NCBI RefSeq assembly: GCF_030316895.1
Contig: NZ_JASZYV010000001.1
Coordinates: forward strand, 992,001 to 1,056,000
Direction of reading: 5' to 3'
DNA: 64,000 bases
From: Variovorax dokdonensis
GTDB taxonomy: Bacteria > Pseudomonadota > Gammaproteobacteria > Burkholderiales > Burkholderiaceae_C
Shown: piece after piece, positions 21,914 through 30,209 of the stretch
How the letters are laid out: each line of letters opens with the position of its first letter
How positions within the stretch are numbered: the stretch's first letter is position 1
Notes under the pieces: generated by a model
The model's database searches: none
What the model was told of the DNA's origin: nothing
Seen by the model: the letters and a program-made list of their open reading frames with translations, nothing else
Position numbers and translations under genes: made by a program

Positions 21914-22612
21914 TTATCCGATCATCCGCGAAACGCGCTGCCCCAGCTGCCTGAGGCCCTGCCAAGGCGCCGGCGGTGCCGCCTTGGTTTGGCCTGGCGC
22001 AATCAGTTCCACGGCCCAACCAGATGCGAGCTTGACGCTCGTGCTGTCCCAGGGCTTGAGATTGTCGAATTGCTTGCTGGACACGACCTGCACCTGCAGG
22101 CTTCGCCGGATGCCGGTCGAAGACAGCTTCTGGCAGGCGGCCTGCAGGGCATGGCGGTCCGGAGCGCTTTGGCCGTAGACGACCAGAAGCTCGATCTGGC
22201 CGTCCGCCTGCTCGCCGAGGATGAAGGCGCGAAGAACCGATGTCTTGAACTTGGACATCAGCATCTTGCGAATGGGCTCGGCGCCGGCGAAGGACTTGAG
22301 CGCCATGCTTCGGAACTCCCGGTAGAACACGAACTGCTCGTCGAGCATGACCCGGGCTGCGCCGGCATCGGCGTTGGCTGCATCGTCCTCATCGTTGGCG
22401 GCATGGCTCGATGTGTCGGCGTCTTCGGGCTCGTGAGCGGTCTTCAGGACGCCGCTGCGGGCCAAGTGCTCCACAGTGCGGATCGCGTCGTCCAGTTCCA
22501 GGCGGGCCTGCCTGGCCAGGTCCTTGATGGCCAAAGGCTGCTGCGGCGAGGCATAGAGGATGGTCAGGATCTTCTGAACTTCAGGGGCGAGAAGGAAATC
22601 GGCAGCGCTCAT
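21914..22612 (-). CDS. Winged-helix regulator with degenerate nucleotidyltransferase-like domain
   Basis: 232 aa. Residues 1-60 form an ArsR/MarR-like helix-turn-helix (PEVQKILTILYASPQQPLAI, then VEHLARSGVLKT). A linker rich in Asp, Ala and Asn follows. The C-terminal part (TSVLRAFILGEQADGQIELLVVYG) aligns by eye with the beginning of MNT-type nucleotidyltransferases, but the usual GSxARG and catalytic DxD are missing, so it is probably a sensor without catalysis. Start 22612 is the first Met of the helix-turn-helix. Divergent from the SulP gene, with an inverted repeat between them, suggesting that it regulates that transporter. Confidence 0.7.
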   Translation of the reverse strand: MSAADFLLAPEVQKILTILYASPQQPLAIKDLARQARLELDDAIRTVEHLARSGVLKTAHEPEDADTSSHAANDEDDAANADAGAARVMLDEQFVFYREFRSMALKSFAGAEPIRKMLMSKFKTSVLRAFILGEQADGQIELLVVYGQSAPDRHALQAACQKLSSTGIRRSLQVQVVSSKQFDNLKPWDSTSVKLASGWAVELIAPGQTKAAPPAPWQGLRQLGQRVSRMIG

Positions 22613-22634
22613 CGGGATCACGGGGTATAGGGGG

Positions 22635-22659
22635 TACGCGAAGTTTCGCAGGTCGCGTA
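22635..22659. promoter_or_regulatory. Inverted repeat between winged-helix regulator and sulP
   Basis: TACGCGA-N11-TCGCGTA (22635-22641 and 22653-22659) forms a perfect 7-bp pair, and a further GCGAA-GT-TTCGC hairpin lies inside it. The only 59-base gap between the divergent genes holds it, so it is a good candidate operator for the neighbouring regulator. Confidence 0.5.
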
Positions 22660-22671
22660 AGCTGGCTGCCC

Positions 22672-24369
22672 ATGTCTTCGCCGAACCCGCTCGTCCGTTG
22701 GCTGCCAGGCCTGCGCAACCTGGAAGGCTACGACCTGTCAACGTTCCGGCATGACGTGGTCGCCGGCCTGGTCCTGACGACGATGCTGGTACCGGTTGGC
22801 ATTGCCTACGCCCAGGCTTCGGGCGTGCCCGGCATCTATGGGCTGTACGCCACCATCGTTCCGCTCTTGGCCTACGCATTGTTCGGCCCGAGTCGGATCC
22901 TGGTGCTGGGTCCTGACTCCGCGTTGGCCGCGCTGATCCTGGCGGTGGTCCTCCCGCTTTCGGGCGGCGATCCGATGCGCGCCATCGCGGTTGCCAGCGC
23001 GATGGCTGTCGTCTCGGGGCTGGTGTCCATCGCAGCCGGCCTTGCCAAGCTGGGCTTCGTGACCGAACTGCTTTCCAAGCCGATCCGCTACGGCTACATG
23101 AACGGCATCGCGCTGACGGTCATCCTGAGCCAGGTGCCCAAGCTGCTGGGCTTCTCCATCGAAGGCGAGGGCGGGCCGCTCTATCAGGCCTGGGCCATCG
23201 TGCAGGGCGTCGTGGCCGGCCAATGGCACGCGGTCACGGTCATGATCGGGCTCGGTTCGCTGGCGGCCATCTTCGCGCTCAAGCACATTCCTCGCGTGCC
23301 TGCCGTGCTGGTCGCCGTGGTGGGCGCAACGCTGGCTGCCGCCTTCTTCGATCTGGCCGAGCGGGCCAACCTGGCGGTGCTGGGGGCGCTGCCACAAGGG
23401 CTGCCGCTGCCTTCGGTTCCCTTGATCGGGCTGCAGGACATCCAGCCCATCCTGCTGGGTGGACTGGCGGTGGCACTGGTCTCGTTTGCGGACACGAGCG
23501 TGCTGTCGCGCGTGTACGCCGCCAAGACCCGTTCCAAGGTCGATCCGAATCAGGAGATGGTGGGGCTTGGCGCTGCGAATCTGGCAGCTGGCTTCTTCCA
23601 GGGCATTCCGATCAGCAGCAGCGCGTCGCGAACGCCGGTGGCCGAGGCCGCGGGCTCGCGCACGCAGGTGACGGGGGTGGTAGGCGCACTGGCCATTGCT
23701 TTGCTGCTGGTGGCCGCGCCCGATCTGCTGCACGACCTGCCCAGCGCCGCATTGGCGGCGGTCGTCATCGCTTCGGCCATGGGGCTGATCGAGATCAGGG
23801 ATCTGCGCCGCATCTACCGCATCCAGCAATGGGAGTTCTGGCTGTCGATGACCTGCCTGGTCGGCGTGGCGGTGTTCGGGGCCATTCCGGGCATCGGCAT
23901 TGCGGTCGTGATCGCGGTGCTGGAGTTCCTGTGGGACGGCTGGCGACCGCATTTTGCGGTGCTCGGCCAACCCGATGGCGTGCACGGGTTCCACGACATC
24001 AAGCGCTATCCCGACGCCCGGCTGGTCGCGGGTCTGGTCATCTTCCGATGGGACGCGCCGCTCTTCTTTGCCAATGCGGAACTGTTCCGCGATCGGCTGA
24101 TGGATGCGCTCAGAGCGTCACCCACGCCGGTGCGTCGAGTGGTGGTCGCGGCAGAGCCGGTGACCAGCGTGGATGTGACCGCTGCCGACATCCTGACCGA
24201 ACTCCACGAAAGCCTTCAGGCCGAAGGCATCGAGTTGTGCTTCGCAGAGATGAAAGACCCGGTGAAGGACAAGCTCAAGCGCTTCGGCCTGTTCGCGCGC
24301 TTGGGCCCACAGGCGTTCTTTGCGACGGTGGAAGAGGCGGTGGCCACCCACGAGCGGGGCCGCGCTTGA
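22672..24369 (+). CDS. SulP-family anion transporter with STAS domain
   Basis: 565 aa. Inner-membrane transporter with about 10-12 hydrophobic helices over residues ~20-430 and a cytoplasmic STAS domain at ~440-555 (VAGLVIFRWDAPLFFANAEL, then VTSVDVTAADILTEL). The family signature LYATIVPLLAYALFGPSR after VPVGIAYAQASGVPGIYGLY is present. SulP proteins carry sulfate, bicarbonate, chloride or dicarboxylates; the substrate here is not defined. Single gene, probably under the divergent winged-helix regulator. Confidence 0.9.
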   Translation: MSSPNPLVRWLPGLRNLEGYDLSTFRHDVVAGLVLTTMLVPVGIAYAQASGVPGIYGLYATIVPLLAYALFGPSRILVLGPDSALAALILAVVLPLSGGDPMRAIAVASAMAVVSGLVSIAAGLAKLGFVTELLSKPIRYGYMNGIALTVILSQVPKLLGFSIEGEGGPLYQAWAIVQGVVAGQWHAVTVMIGLGSLAAIFALKHIPRVPAVLVAVVGATLAAAFFDLAERANLAVLGALPQGLPLPSVPLIGLQDIQPILLGGLAVALVSFADTSVLSRVYAAKTRSKVDPNQEMVGLGAANLAAGFFQGIPISSSASRTPVAEAAGSRTQVTGVVGALAIALLLVAAPDLLHDLPSAALAAVVIASAMGLIEIRDLRRIYRIQQWEFWLSMTCLVGVAVFGAIPGIGIAVVIAVLEFLWDGWRPHFAVLGQPDGVHGFHDIKRYPDARLVAGLVIFRWDAPLFFANAELFRDRLMDALRASPTPVRRVVVAAEPVTSVDVTAADILTELHESLQAEGIELCFAEMKDPVKDKLKRFGLFARLGPQAFFATVEEAVATHERGRA

Positions 24370-24436
24370 CGGTGGCGCCGCAGCGGCGTGCGGGAGTCGG
24401 GTTCGCCAACTCCGCGCAGCGCCGGCGCCAGGGGGT

Positions 24437-25663
24437 TCAGACGAGCAGGTCTGCCAGCGTGCGTGCCACCACCTTGGTGGCGCGGCGCAGGTCTTCCAGC
24501 GACACGCGCTCGTCGGCCCGCTTGGCGTGCGATTCGAGCACGGTGCGTGGGCCGGCGCCGTAGATCACGCCGGGAATGCCCTGTTCGACGTACAGGCGCA
24601 CGTCGGTGTACAGCGGCGTGCCCATCGCGGGAATGGGCTGGCCGAACACCTGTTCGCCATGCTTCTGGATGGCCTGCACCAGCGGCTGATTGCCGGCTAG
24701 CGGCTTCATGGAATTGGCGAGCAGTAAGCGCTTGATCTCGACGGAAATGCCGTCCTTCTGCGCCGCCGATTCGGTGATGACGCGGCGGATCGTGGCTTCG
24801 ACCTGAACCGGGTCCTCTTCCGGAATCATGCGGCGGTCGAGCTTGAAGACGACCTTGCCGGGGATGACGTTGGTGTTGGTCCCGCCCTCGATGCGCCCCA
24901 CATTGAGGTAGGGGTGGTTGATGCCCTCGACGGCCGATGTGACCTTCTTGTATTCGATGTTCTGGGCGTACAGCGCATTGAGGATGTGCACCGCGCCCTG
25001 AAGCGCGTCGACGCCGGTTTCGGGCACGGCGGCGTGCGCCATCTTGCCGTGGACCGTCACTTCCATCTGCAGGCAGCCGTTGTGGGCCGTGACGACTTCG
25101 TAGCTGAAGCCGGCGGCGACCATCAGGTCGGGCTTGGTCAGCTTGTTCTTGAGCAGCCAGCCCGGGCCGAGGATGCCGCCGAATTCCTCGTCGTAGGTGA
25201 AATGAAGTTCCAGGCTGCCCTTGGTGGGCTTGGCCACGGCTTCGAGCGCGCGCAGTGCAAAGGTGAATGTCGAAAAGTCACTCTTGCTCACCGCGGCCGC
25301 GCGGCCGAACAACTGGCCGTCGACGATCTCGCCGCCATACGGATCATGCGTCCAGCCCTCTCCGGGGGGCACGACGTCGCCGTGCGCATTGAGCGCGATG
25401 GTGCGGCCGCCCGCGCCATAGTTGCGGCGAACGATCAGGTTGGTGATGGATTCGAGGCCGTAGTCCTGGACTTCCTGGGCCGGGACGGGATGCTTCTCGG
25501 CCACCAGGCCGAGGTCCTGCAGCAGTTCGGCGGTGCGCTCGGCATGCGGAGCGTTGTTGCCGGGTGGCGTGTCGGTCGGTACCTGCACGAGGGCCTGCAG
25601 GAACTTGACCTGCTCGTCGAAGTGTTCGTCGATCCAGGCGTCGAGTTTGGTGTAGTCGGTCAT
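24437..25663 (-). CDS. M20 family metallohydrolase (ArgE/DapE-like)
   Basis: 408 aa. M20 amidohydrolase fold: ALNAHGDVVPPGEGW (first metal His and catalytic Asp), TYDEEFGG (general-base Glu pair) and a C-terminal His in ESHAKRADERV; the lid domain has KMAHAAVPETGVDA. An unusual point is LFGRAAAVSKSDFS, where canonical members have GRGxxDMK: the metal-bridging Asp is replaced by Val. Start 25663 is 10 bases after the UraD-AllC stop, so it is the last gene of the GntR-PuuE-UraD/AllC operon. Probably a ureide or N-acyl amino acid hydrolase; exact substrate unknown. Confidence 0.82.
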   Translation of the reverse strand: MTDYTKLDAWIDEHFDEQVKFLQALVQVPTDTPPGNNAPHAERTAELLQDLGLVAEKHPVPAQEVQDYGLESITNLIVRRNYGAGGRTIALNAHGDVVPPGEGWTHDPYGGEIVDGQLFGRAAAVSKSDFSTFTFALRALEAVAKPTKGSLELHFTYDEEFGGILGPGWLLKNKLTKPDLMVAAGFSYEVVTAHNGCLQMEVTVHGKMAHAAVPETGVDALQGAVHILNALYAQNIEYKKVTSAVEGINHPYLNVGRIEGGTNTNVIPGKVVFKLDRRMIPEEDPVQVEATIRRVITESAAQKDGISVEIKRLLLANSMKPLAGNQPLVQAIQKHGEQVFGQPIPAMGTPLYTDVRLYVEQGIPGVIYGAGPRTVLESHAKRADERVSLEDLRRATKVVARTLADLLV

Positions 25664-25673
25664 GGCGATGGCG

Positions 25674-27470
25674 TCAGGCGTTGGTGGGCGAGGGCGTCTG
25701 GAGGTCTTGGGCAAGATCGTCCAGCAGGCGCGAGAAGGCCTTGACGGCGAGATCGATGTCGTCGTTGGTGCTCGACTCCAGCGGGTTGTGGCTGATGCCG
25801 GAGTTGATGCCGCGCACGAAGAGCATGGCCTGCGGCATCACCTCGTGCAGCTTCATGGCGTCGTGGCCGGCGCCGCTGGGCATGCGGAACAGCGGGATGC
25901 CGAGCGAGTCGACGGCCTTTTCCCAGCGCTGCTGCCATTGCGGCGCGCTCGGCGCGGCCGCGGCGCGCATGGCTTCCTCGATGGTGTAGCGCAGGCCTCG
26001 GCGCTCGCAGATGGCGGCCAGTTCGGCCAGCACGTCGGCCACCACGGCGTCGCGCTGCGGGTCCTTGGGGGCGCGGATGTCCAGGCTGAATTTGCAGCGC
26101 CCGGGCACCACGTTGATCGAACCGCTCGGCACTTCGAGCATGCCGACCGTGGCCACCGAGTCGGCGTCCTTGGCGGCGCGTTGTTCGGTGAACAGGATCA
26201 GTTCGGCCACCGCGCATGCGGCATCGCGGCGGCGGTCCATCGGCGTGGTGCCGGCGTGGCTGGCCATGCCGATCACTTCGCCCACGAAGCGCACGCCGCC
26301 GTTGATGGACGTGACGATGCCCAGCGGAATGTCGAGTTCGTTGAGCACGGGCCCTTGCTCGATGTGCACTTCGACGAAGCCAAGATACTTGGAAGGATCG
26401 CGCTGGATGGCGGGAATGTCTTCCAGCTTGAGCCCGGCGTGCTTCATCGCTTCGCGCAAGGTGATGCCGTCGGCGTCCTTTTGGTCCAGCCAGCTTTGAT
26501 CGAAGTGGCCGATGAGCGCACCCGAACCCAGGAACGTGGCCTTGTAGCGCTGGCCTTCTTCCTCCGCAAAGCCCACCACTTCGAAGGCGAACGGCAGGCG
26601 CTTGTTCTGGCGCTTGAGTTCGCGCACGCAGGCGATGGGCACGAAGATGCCAAGCCGGCCGTCGTACTTGCCGCCATTGCGAACGGTGTCGTAGTGCGAG
26701 CCGGTGAGCAGTGCCTTGGCGCCCGGCTGGCTGCCTTCGTACCGGCCGACCACGTTGCCCACGGCATCGATCTGCACGCTGTCGAAGCCGACCTCTTGCA
26801 TGAGCCGCGCGATCTGCGCCGCGCAGGCGCGGTGTGCGTCGGTCAGGTAGGTGACGGTGAGCTGGCCTTTCTCGGCATAGCCGGGGTCGGTGTGCGTCGC
26901 CAGTTGCTCGTGCCAGTCCCAGACCTCGTTGCCCACGTCGGGTTGAACGCCGAACTTGTCGTTCAGGCGGATCTCGGCAATGCGGTGGATGTTGCGCAGC
27001 GCTTCGGCCAGTTCGAAGGCCGGATGGTGATGAACCCGGCGCTCGAAGGTCTGGATGATCTCGCGCTTGTTCAGGCCCAGGCCGCGCGGGCCCCGCACCG
27101 CCAGGATGAACGGGAAGCCGAACTTGCTGTTGTAGGCCGCGTTGAGCTGCTGGATCTTCTCGAACTCTTCGGGCGTGCAGTCGGTCAGGCCGGCCTTGCC
27201 CTGCTCATTGGTGGACTCGGCCGTCAGCGTCTTGCTGACCATGGCCTTGCCGGCCAGCTCCGGGTGAGCACGGATCAGGCTCAGTTGCTCGTCCGGGCTT
27301 GCCTTGGCGACCACTTGCACCAGCGCATGCTTGAGGTGCGTGAGCGAGCGGAAGGGCCGCGCGGCCATGGCGCGTTCGGCGATCCATGGCGAATGCTCGT
27401 AGGTGCCGTCCAGAAGGGCGGCGGCTTCGGCCGCGGGCCCGGCGTTGATCTGTTCGATCGTCAGCGTCAT
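25674..27470 (-). CDS. OHCU decarboxylase / allantoate amidohydrolase fusion
   Basis: 598 aa, two enzymes in one chain. Residues ~1-170 are UraD: RAHPELAGK with the catalytic His, and NAAYNSKFGFPFILAVRG; it decarboxylates OHCU to S-allantoin. Residues ~171-598 are an AllC/M20-type amidohydrolase: LTGSHYDTVRNGGKYDGRLG, GFAEEEGQRY, VEHIEQGPVL and SGAGHDAMKLHEVMPQAMLF supply metal ligands and substrate contacts; it hydrolyses allantoate toward ureidoglycine. Start 27470 begins MTLTIEQINAGP, 26 bases after puuE. PuuE, which would act between the two domains, is the gene just upstream. Confidence 0.9.
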   Translation of the reverse strand: MTLTIEQINAGPAAEAAALLDGTYEHSPWIAERAMAARPFRSLTHLKHALVQVVAKASPDEQLSLIRAHPELAGKAMVSKTLTAESTNEQGKAGLTDCTPEEFEKIQQLNAAYNSKFGFPFILAVRGPRGLGLNKREIIQTFERRVHHHPAFELAEALRNIHRIAEIRLNDKFGVQPDVGNEVWDWHEQLATHTDPGYAEKGQLTVTYLTDAHRACAAQIARLMQEVGFDSVQIDAVGNVVGRYEGSQPGAKALLTGSHYDTVRNGGKYDGRLGIFVPIACVRELKRQNKRLPFAFEVVGFAEEEGQRYKATFLGSGALIGHFDQSWLDQKDADGITLREAMKHAGLKLEDIPAIQRDPSKYLGFVEVHIEQGPVLNELDIPLGIVTSINGGVRFVGEVIGMASHAGTTPMDRRRDAACAVAELILFTEQRAAKDADSVATVGMLEVPSGSINVVPGRCKFSLDIRAPKDPQRDAVVADVLAELAAICERRGLRYTIEEAMRAAAAPSAPQWQQRWEKAVDSLGIPLFRMPSGAGHDAMKLHEVMPQAMLFVRGINSGISHNPLESSTNDDIDLAVKAFSRLLDDLAQDLQTPSPTNA

Positions 27471-27496
27471 GGTGTTCGTCTCCCCGGTGCTATCAA

Positions 27497-28450
27497 TCAT
27501 TCGGAAAAGGGATGGGTCGCCTTCCAGTGGCGGGCGATGTCGACCCGGCGGCACACCCACACATGCTCGTGCGCGGCGATGTGGTCCAGAAAGCGCTGCA
27601 GCGCCACGATGCGCCCCGGCCGGCCAAGCAGCCGGCAGTGCATGCCGATGGACATCATGCTCGGGCGGTCGTGGCCATTGGGGTCGCCTTCGGCGTACAG
27701 CACGTCGAAGGTGTCCTTCATGTACTGGAAGAAGGGGTCGGCGTGCGAGTAGCCCTGCGGCAGCGCAAAGCGCATGTCGTTGACGTCGAGCGTGTAGGGC
27801 ACGATGAGTTGCGGCGCCACGCTGCCGTCGGTCTTCTGCACCTTCATCCAGAAGGGCAGGTCGTCGCCGTAGTAATCGCTGTCGTATTCGAAGCCGCCGT
27901 AGTCGGCGACCAGGCGGTGGGTGCGCGGGCTGTCGCGCCCGGTGTACCAGCCTACGGCGCGCTCGCCGGTGAGCTGCTCGATGGCCTCCATGCCCAGGCG
28001 CATGTGCTCGCGCTCGGTGGCTTCGTCGACGTTCTGGTAGTGGATCCAGCGCCAGCCGTGGCAGGCGATCTCGTGGCCGAGTTCCTTGAAGGCGGCGGTG
28101 AGTTCAGGATGCCGCTGGAGCGCCATGCCCACGCCGAACACGGTCAGCGGCAGGCCACGCTTCTCGAATTCGCGCAGCAATCGCCACACGCCGGTGCGCG
28201 AGCCGTACTCGTAGATGCCTTCCATGCTCATGTGCCGGTCGGGGTAGGCGGCAGGGTTGAACATCTCGGACAGGAACTGCTCCGAAGCCGGGTCGCCGTG
28301 CAGCACGCAGTTCTCGCCGCCTTCTTCGTAGTTGAGGACGAACTGCACCGCCACGCGTGCCTTGCCGGGCCACTGGGCATGCGGCGGATTTCGCCCGTAG
28401 CCGATCAGGTCGCGCGGGTAGGGCAGGGTGGTGTCGAAGACTTGAGACAT
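27497..28450 (-). CDS. puuE: Allantoinase, polysaccharide-deacetylase type (PuuE)
   Basis: 317 aa. NodB/polysaccharide-deacetylase fold rather than the amidohydrolase fold of AllB. The recognisable PuuE opening is YPRDLIGYGRNPPHAQWPG, with VQFVLNYEEGGEN, then the NodB segment PLTVFGVGMAL and HEIACHGWRWIHYQNV; MSIGMHCRLLGRPGRI is near the end. It opens the hydantoin ring of allantoin to give allantoate. Lies between the GntR gene (26-base gap) and the UraD-AllC gene (26-base gap) in one operon. Confidence 0.93.
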   Translation of the reverse strand: MSQVFDTTLPYPRDLIGYGRNPPHAQWPGKARVAVQFVLNYEEGGENCVLHGDPASEQFLSEMFNPAAYPDRHMSMEGIYEYGSRTGVWRLLREFEKRGLPLTVFGVGMALQRHPELTAAFKELGHEIACHGWRWIHYQNVDEATEREHMRLGMEAIEQLTGERAVGWYTGRDSPRTHRLVADYGGFEYDSDYYGDDLPFWMKVQKTDGSVAPQLIVPYTLDVNDMRFALPQGYSHADPFFQYMKDTFDVLYAEGDPNGHDRPSMMSIGMHCRLLGRPGRIVALQRFLDHIAAHEHVWVCRRVDIARHWKATHPFSE

Positions 28451-28476
28451 TGAACGCGAGTCGAAGCGGGAAGGGT

Positions 28477-29154
28477 TCAGGAAAGTGCGAGCGCGATGTC
28501 GCTGGTGGGAATCTTGCGGTCGAAGGTGAGGTTGGCCTCGACGTGCAGCAGGTGCTCGGTCATGAGCTGCGCGGCCTTCTCGCCGTCGCGCGCGGCCAGC
28601 GCCTTGACGATGTCGGCATGCTCGTCGTTGGAATGCTCGGCCGCCGAGGCGCTCTGGTACATGAGCGTGATGAGCGCGCAGCGCGAGATGAGTTCGCCCA
28701 GCAGTTGCGCGAGCACCTGGTTGCCCATGAGTTCGGCCATGCGCACATGGAAGTCGCCCAGCAATTCGGTGCGGCCGGTGATGTCGTTGCCGGCGGAGAC
28801 CGAAGCCTTTTCAAGCGCGACATGCTCCCTGAGTGCCTTGATCTTGGCCGGCGTGACGCTGGCGGCGAACTCGCGGGCCATCTGCGCTTCGAGCATGCGG
28901 CGCACGGCGAACACCTGTCTTGCCTCGTCCACCGCCGGAGCCGCGACGAAGGCGCCGCGGGCGGGCTCCAGCCGCACCAGCCGGTTCTGGGAAAGCTGGA
29001 ACAGCGCCTGCCGCACCAGCGTGCGCGAGACGCCGAAGTGATCGGCCAGCTTCTGCTCGGCCAACTTGCTGCCGGGCTGCAGACGGTGGTCCACGATGGC
29101 ACGCGTGAGCGCTTCCACGATGGCGCGGGTCGGGGTGGTCTCCATGAAATTCAT
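28477..29154 (-). CDS. GntR-family (FadR/FCD) regulator of the ureide operon
   Basis: 225 aa. N-terminal GntR winged helix (EALTRAIVDHRLQPGSKLAEQ, then HFGVSRTLVRQALFQLSQNRLV) and a C-terminal FCD all-helical ligand domain with likely metal-binding LLGDFHVRMAELMG. First gene of the minus-strand operon with puuE, UraD-AllC and the M20 gene, and divergent from uraH. Start 29154 has AGGG 5 bases upstream; 29145 is an in-frame alternative. A GTATAC-centred site begins only 17 bases upstream, so it probably represses its own operon and uraH. Confidence 0.88.
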   Translation of the reverse strand: MNFMETTPTRAIVEALTRAIVDHRLQPGSKLAEQKLADHFGVSRTLVRQALFQLSQNRLVRLEPARGAFVAAPAVDEARQVFAVRRMLEAQMAREFAASVTPAKIKALREHVALEKASVSAGNDITGRTELLGDFHVRMAELMGNQVLAQLLGELISRCALITLMYQSASAAEHSNDEHADIVKALAARDGEKAAQLMTEHLLHVEANLTFDRKIPTSDIALALS

Positions 29155-29171
29155 GATAGCCCTAAAGACAA

Positions 29172-29187
29172 GAACTGTATACACTTT
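29172..29187. promoter_or_regulatory. GntR-type operator candidate (GAACTGTATACACTTT)
   Basis: A 16-base near-palindrome centred on GTATAC, between the divergent GntR regulator and uraH genes. It matches 14 of 16 positions with the perfect palindrome upstream of puuD. FadR/VanR-subfamily GntR proteins bind such T-GT-N-AC-A sites; the neighbouring regulator is the natural ligand. Its placement 17 bases before the regulator start suits repression. Confidence 0.7.
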
Positions 29188-29264
29188 TGTCGACCGGATT
29201 TTCCCGGACCGATTCCGCGCATCGCCGGGACCGCGCAAGGCACACCACATCAAGGAGAGAGCAC

Positions 29265-29615
29265 ATGGGATTGAGCACACACGTACTGGACACGATGCAC
29301 GGCTGCCCCGCCGCCGGCATGGAGGTCGCTCTGTACACGACGAGCGGCGACGAGGCCACTTTGGTCAAGCGCTTCAACCTGAATTCGGACGGCCGCAGCG
29401 ACGGGCCGCTCTACGACAACGCCAGCCTCAAGGCCGGCACGTATCGCCTGGTGTTCGACGTGGCCGGCTACTTCGGCCGGCGCGGCGTGCAGTTGCCCGA
29501 GCCCAACTTCCTGAACAAGGTCGCGCTCGACTTCGGGGTTGCCCATGCCGACCAGCACTATCACGTGCCCCTGCTGGTCAGCCCCTGGAGCTACAGCACC
29601 TATCGCGGCTCGTGA
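29265..29615 (+). CDS. uraH: 5-Hydroxyisourate hydrolase (transthyretin-like)
   Basis: 116 aa. Hydrolyses 5-hydroxyisourate, the product of PuuD, to OHCU. The start MGLSTHVLDTMHGCPAAG has the signature first His, and the C-terminus ends LLVSPWSYSTYRGS, the diagnostic (Y)RGS tail that separates UraH from transthyretin. Central residues LKAGTYRLVFDVAGYF are typical. AAGGAGAGA precedes ATG 29265. Divergent from the GntR regulator, sharing the GTATAC operator region. Confidence 0.95.
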   Translation: MGLSTHVLDTMHGCPAAGMEVALYTTSGDEATLVKRFNLNSDGRSDGPLYDNASLKAGTYRLVFDVAGYFGRRGVQLPEPNFLNKVALDFGVAHADQHYHVPLLVSPWSYSTYRGS

Positions 29616-29631
29616 TGCGGCCGCGGCGGAT

Positions 29632-30150
29632 TCAATCTTGAAGCTGGCCTTCGCTGAGCGTGTCGAGCTGGAATCGGCCGCCCTTGTCCCACAGCCAGGT
29701 GTCGGTCCAGCTCAGCTTGCCGATGCGCGGCGCCGCCGGGTAGGGCGCGGCTTCGAGCACCGTCCGCTCGATCTCGGCGATCACTTCGGGCGCATGGCTG
29801 GGCGCGCGCAGCCAATGCATGGTGGTCACGCGCCCGCCGCCGTCGAGCTCGACGCGCAGCGTGCCGATGGCATACAACAGCGGCGGCAACTTGCCCGCAT
29901 AGATGCGGCCGCGGTTGATCGTGTAGACGTGCTGCGCGGCATCACGCCGGTAGCCGCGCACGTCGACGGCCTGCGATGCCTGCGGCGCCGGCCGTTGCGA
30001 TTGCGAGGCGCGAGCGTCGCTCAACTGGCCGGGCACCGAGCCGCCGGTGCCGGCGCAGCCGGCCAGCCAAAGGCTCGCGGCGACGAGGCCGCCCATCAGG
30101 AGTCGGCGATCGGCAAAAGGGCGATGTGTCGTTCGTTCGGTGGCATGCAT
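29632..30150 (-). CDS. Predicted lipoprotein of unknown function
   Basis: 172 aa. Signal with lipobox (LLMGGLVAASLWLAGC, Cys acylation site) then a low-complexity Gln/Ser/Ala linker and a C-terminal domain (VYTINRGRIYAGKLPPLLYA, then GGRVTTMHWLRAPSHAPEV). The domain resembles the C-terminus of TonB-like energy-transducer proteins in its strand and Pro pattern, but no YP-box could be confirmed. It separates uraH from xdhC; a link to purine use is not evident. Confidence 0.65.
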   Translation of the reverse strand: MHATERTTHRPFADRRLLMGGLVAASLWLAGCAGTGGSVPGQLSDARASQSQRPAPQASQAVDVRGYRRDAAQHVYTINRGRIYAGKLPPLLYAIGTLRVELDGGGRVTTMHWLRAPSHAPEVIAEIERTVLEAAPYPAAPRIGKLSWTDTWLWDKGGRFQLDTLSEGQLQD

Positions 30151-30209
30151 CGGCGGATTTATACCGTGCCGCAGCCGGCCGCCGGCGCCTGGCCGGCAAA
30201 GGAATGCGA

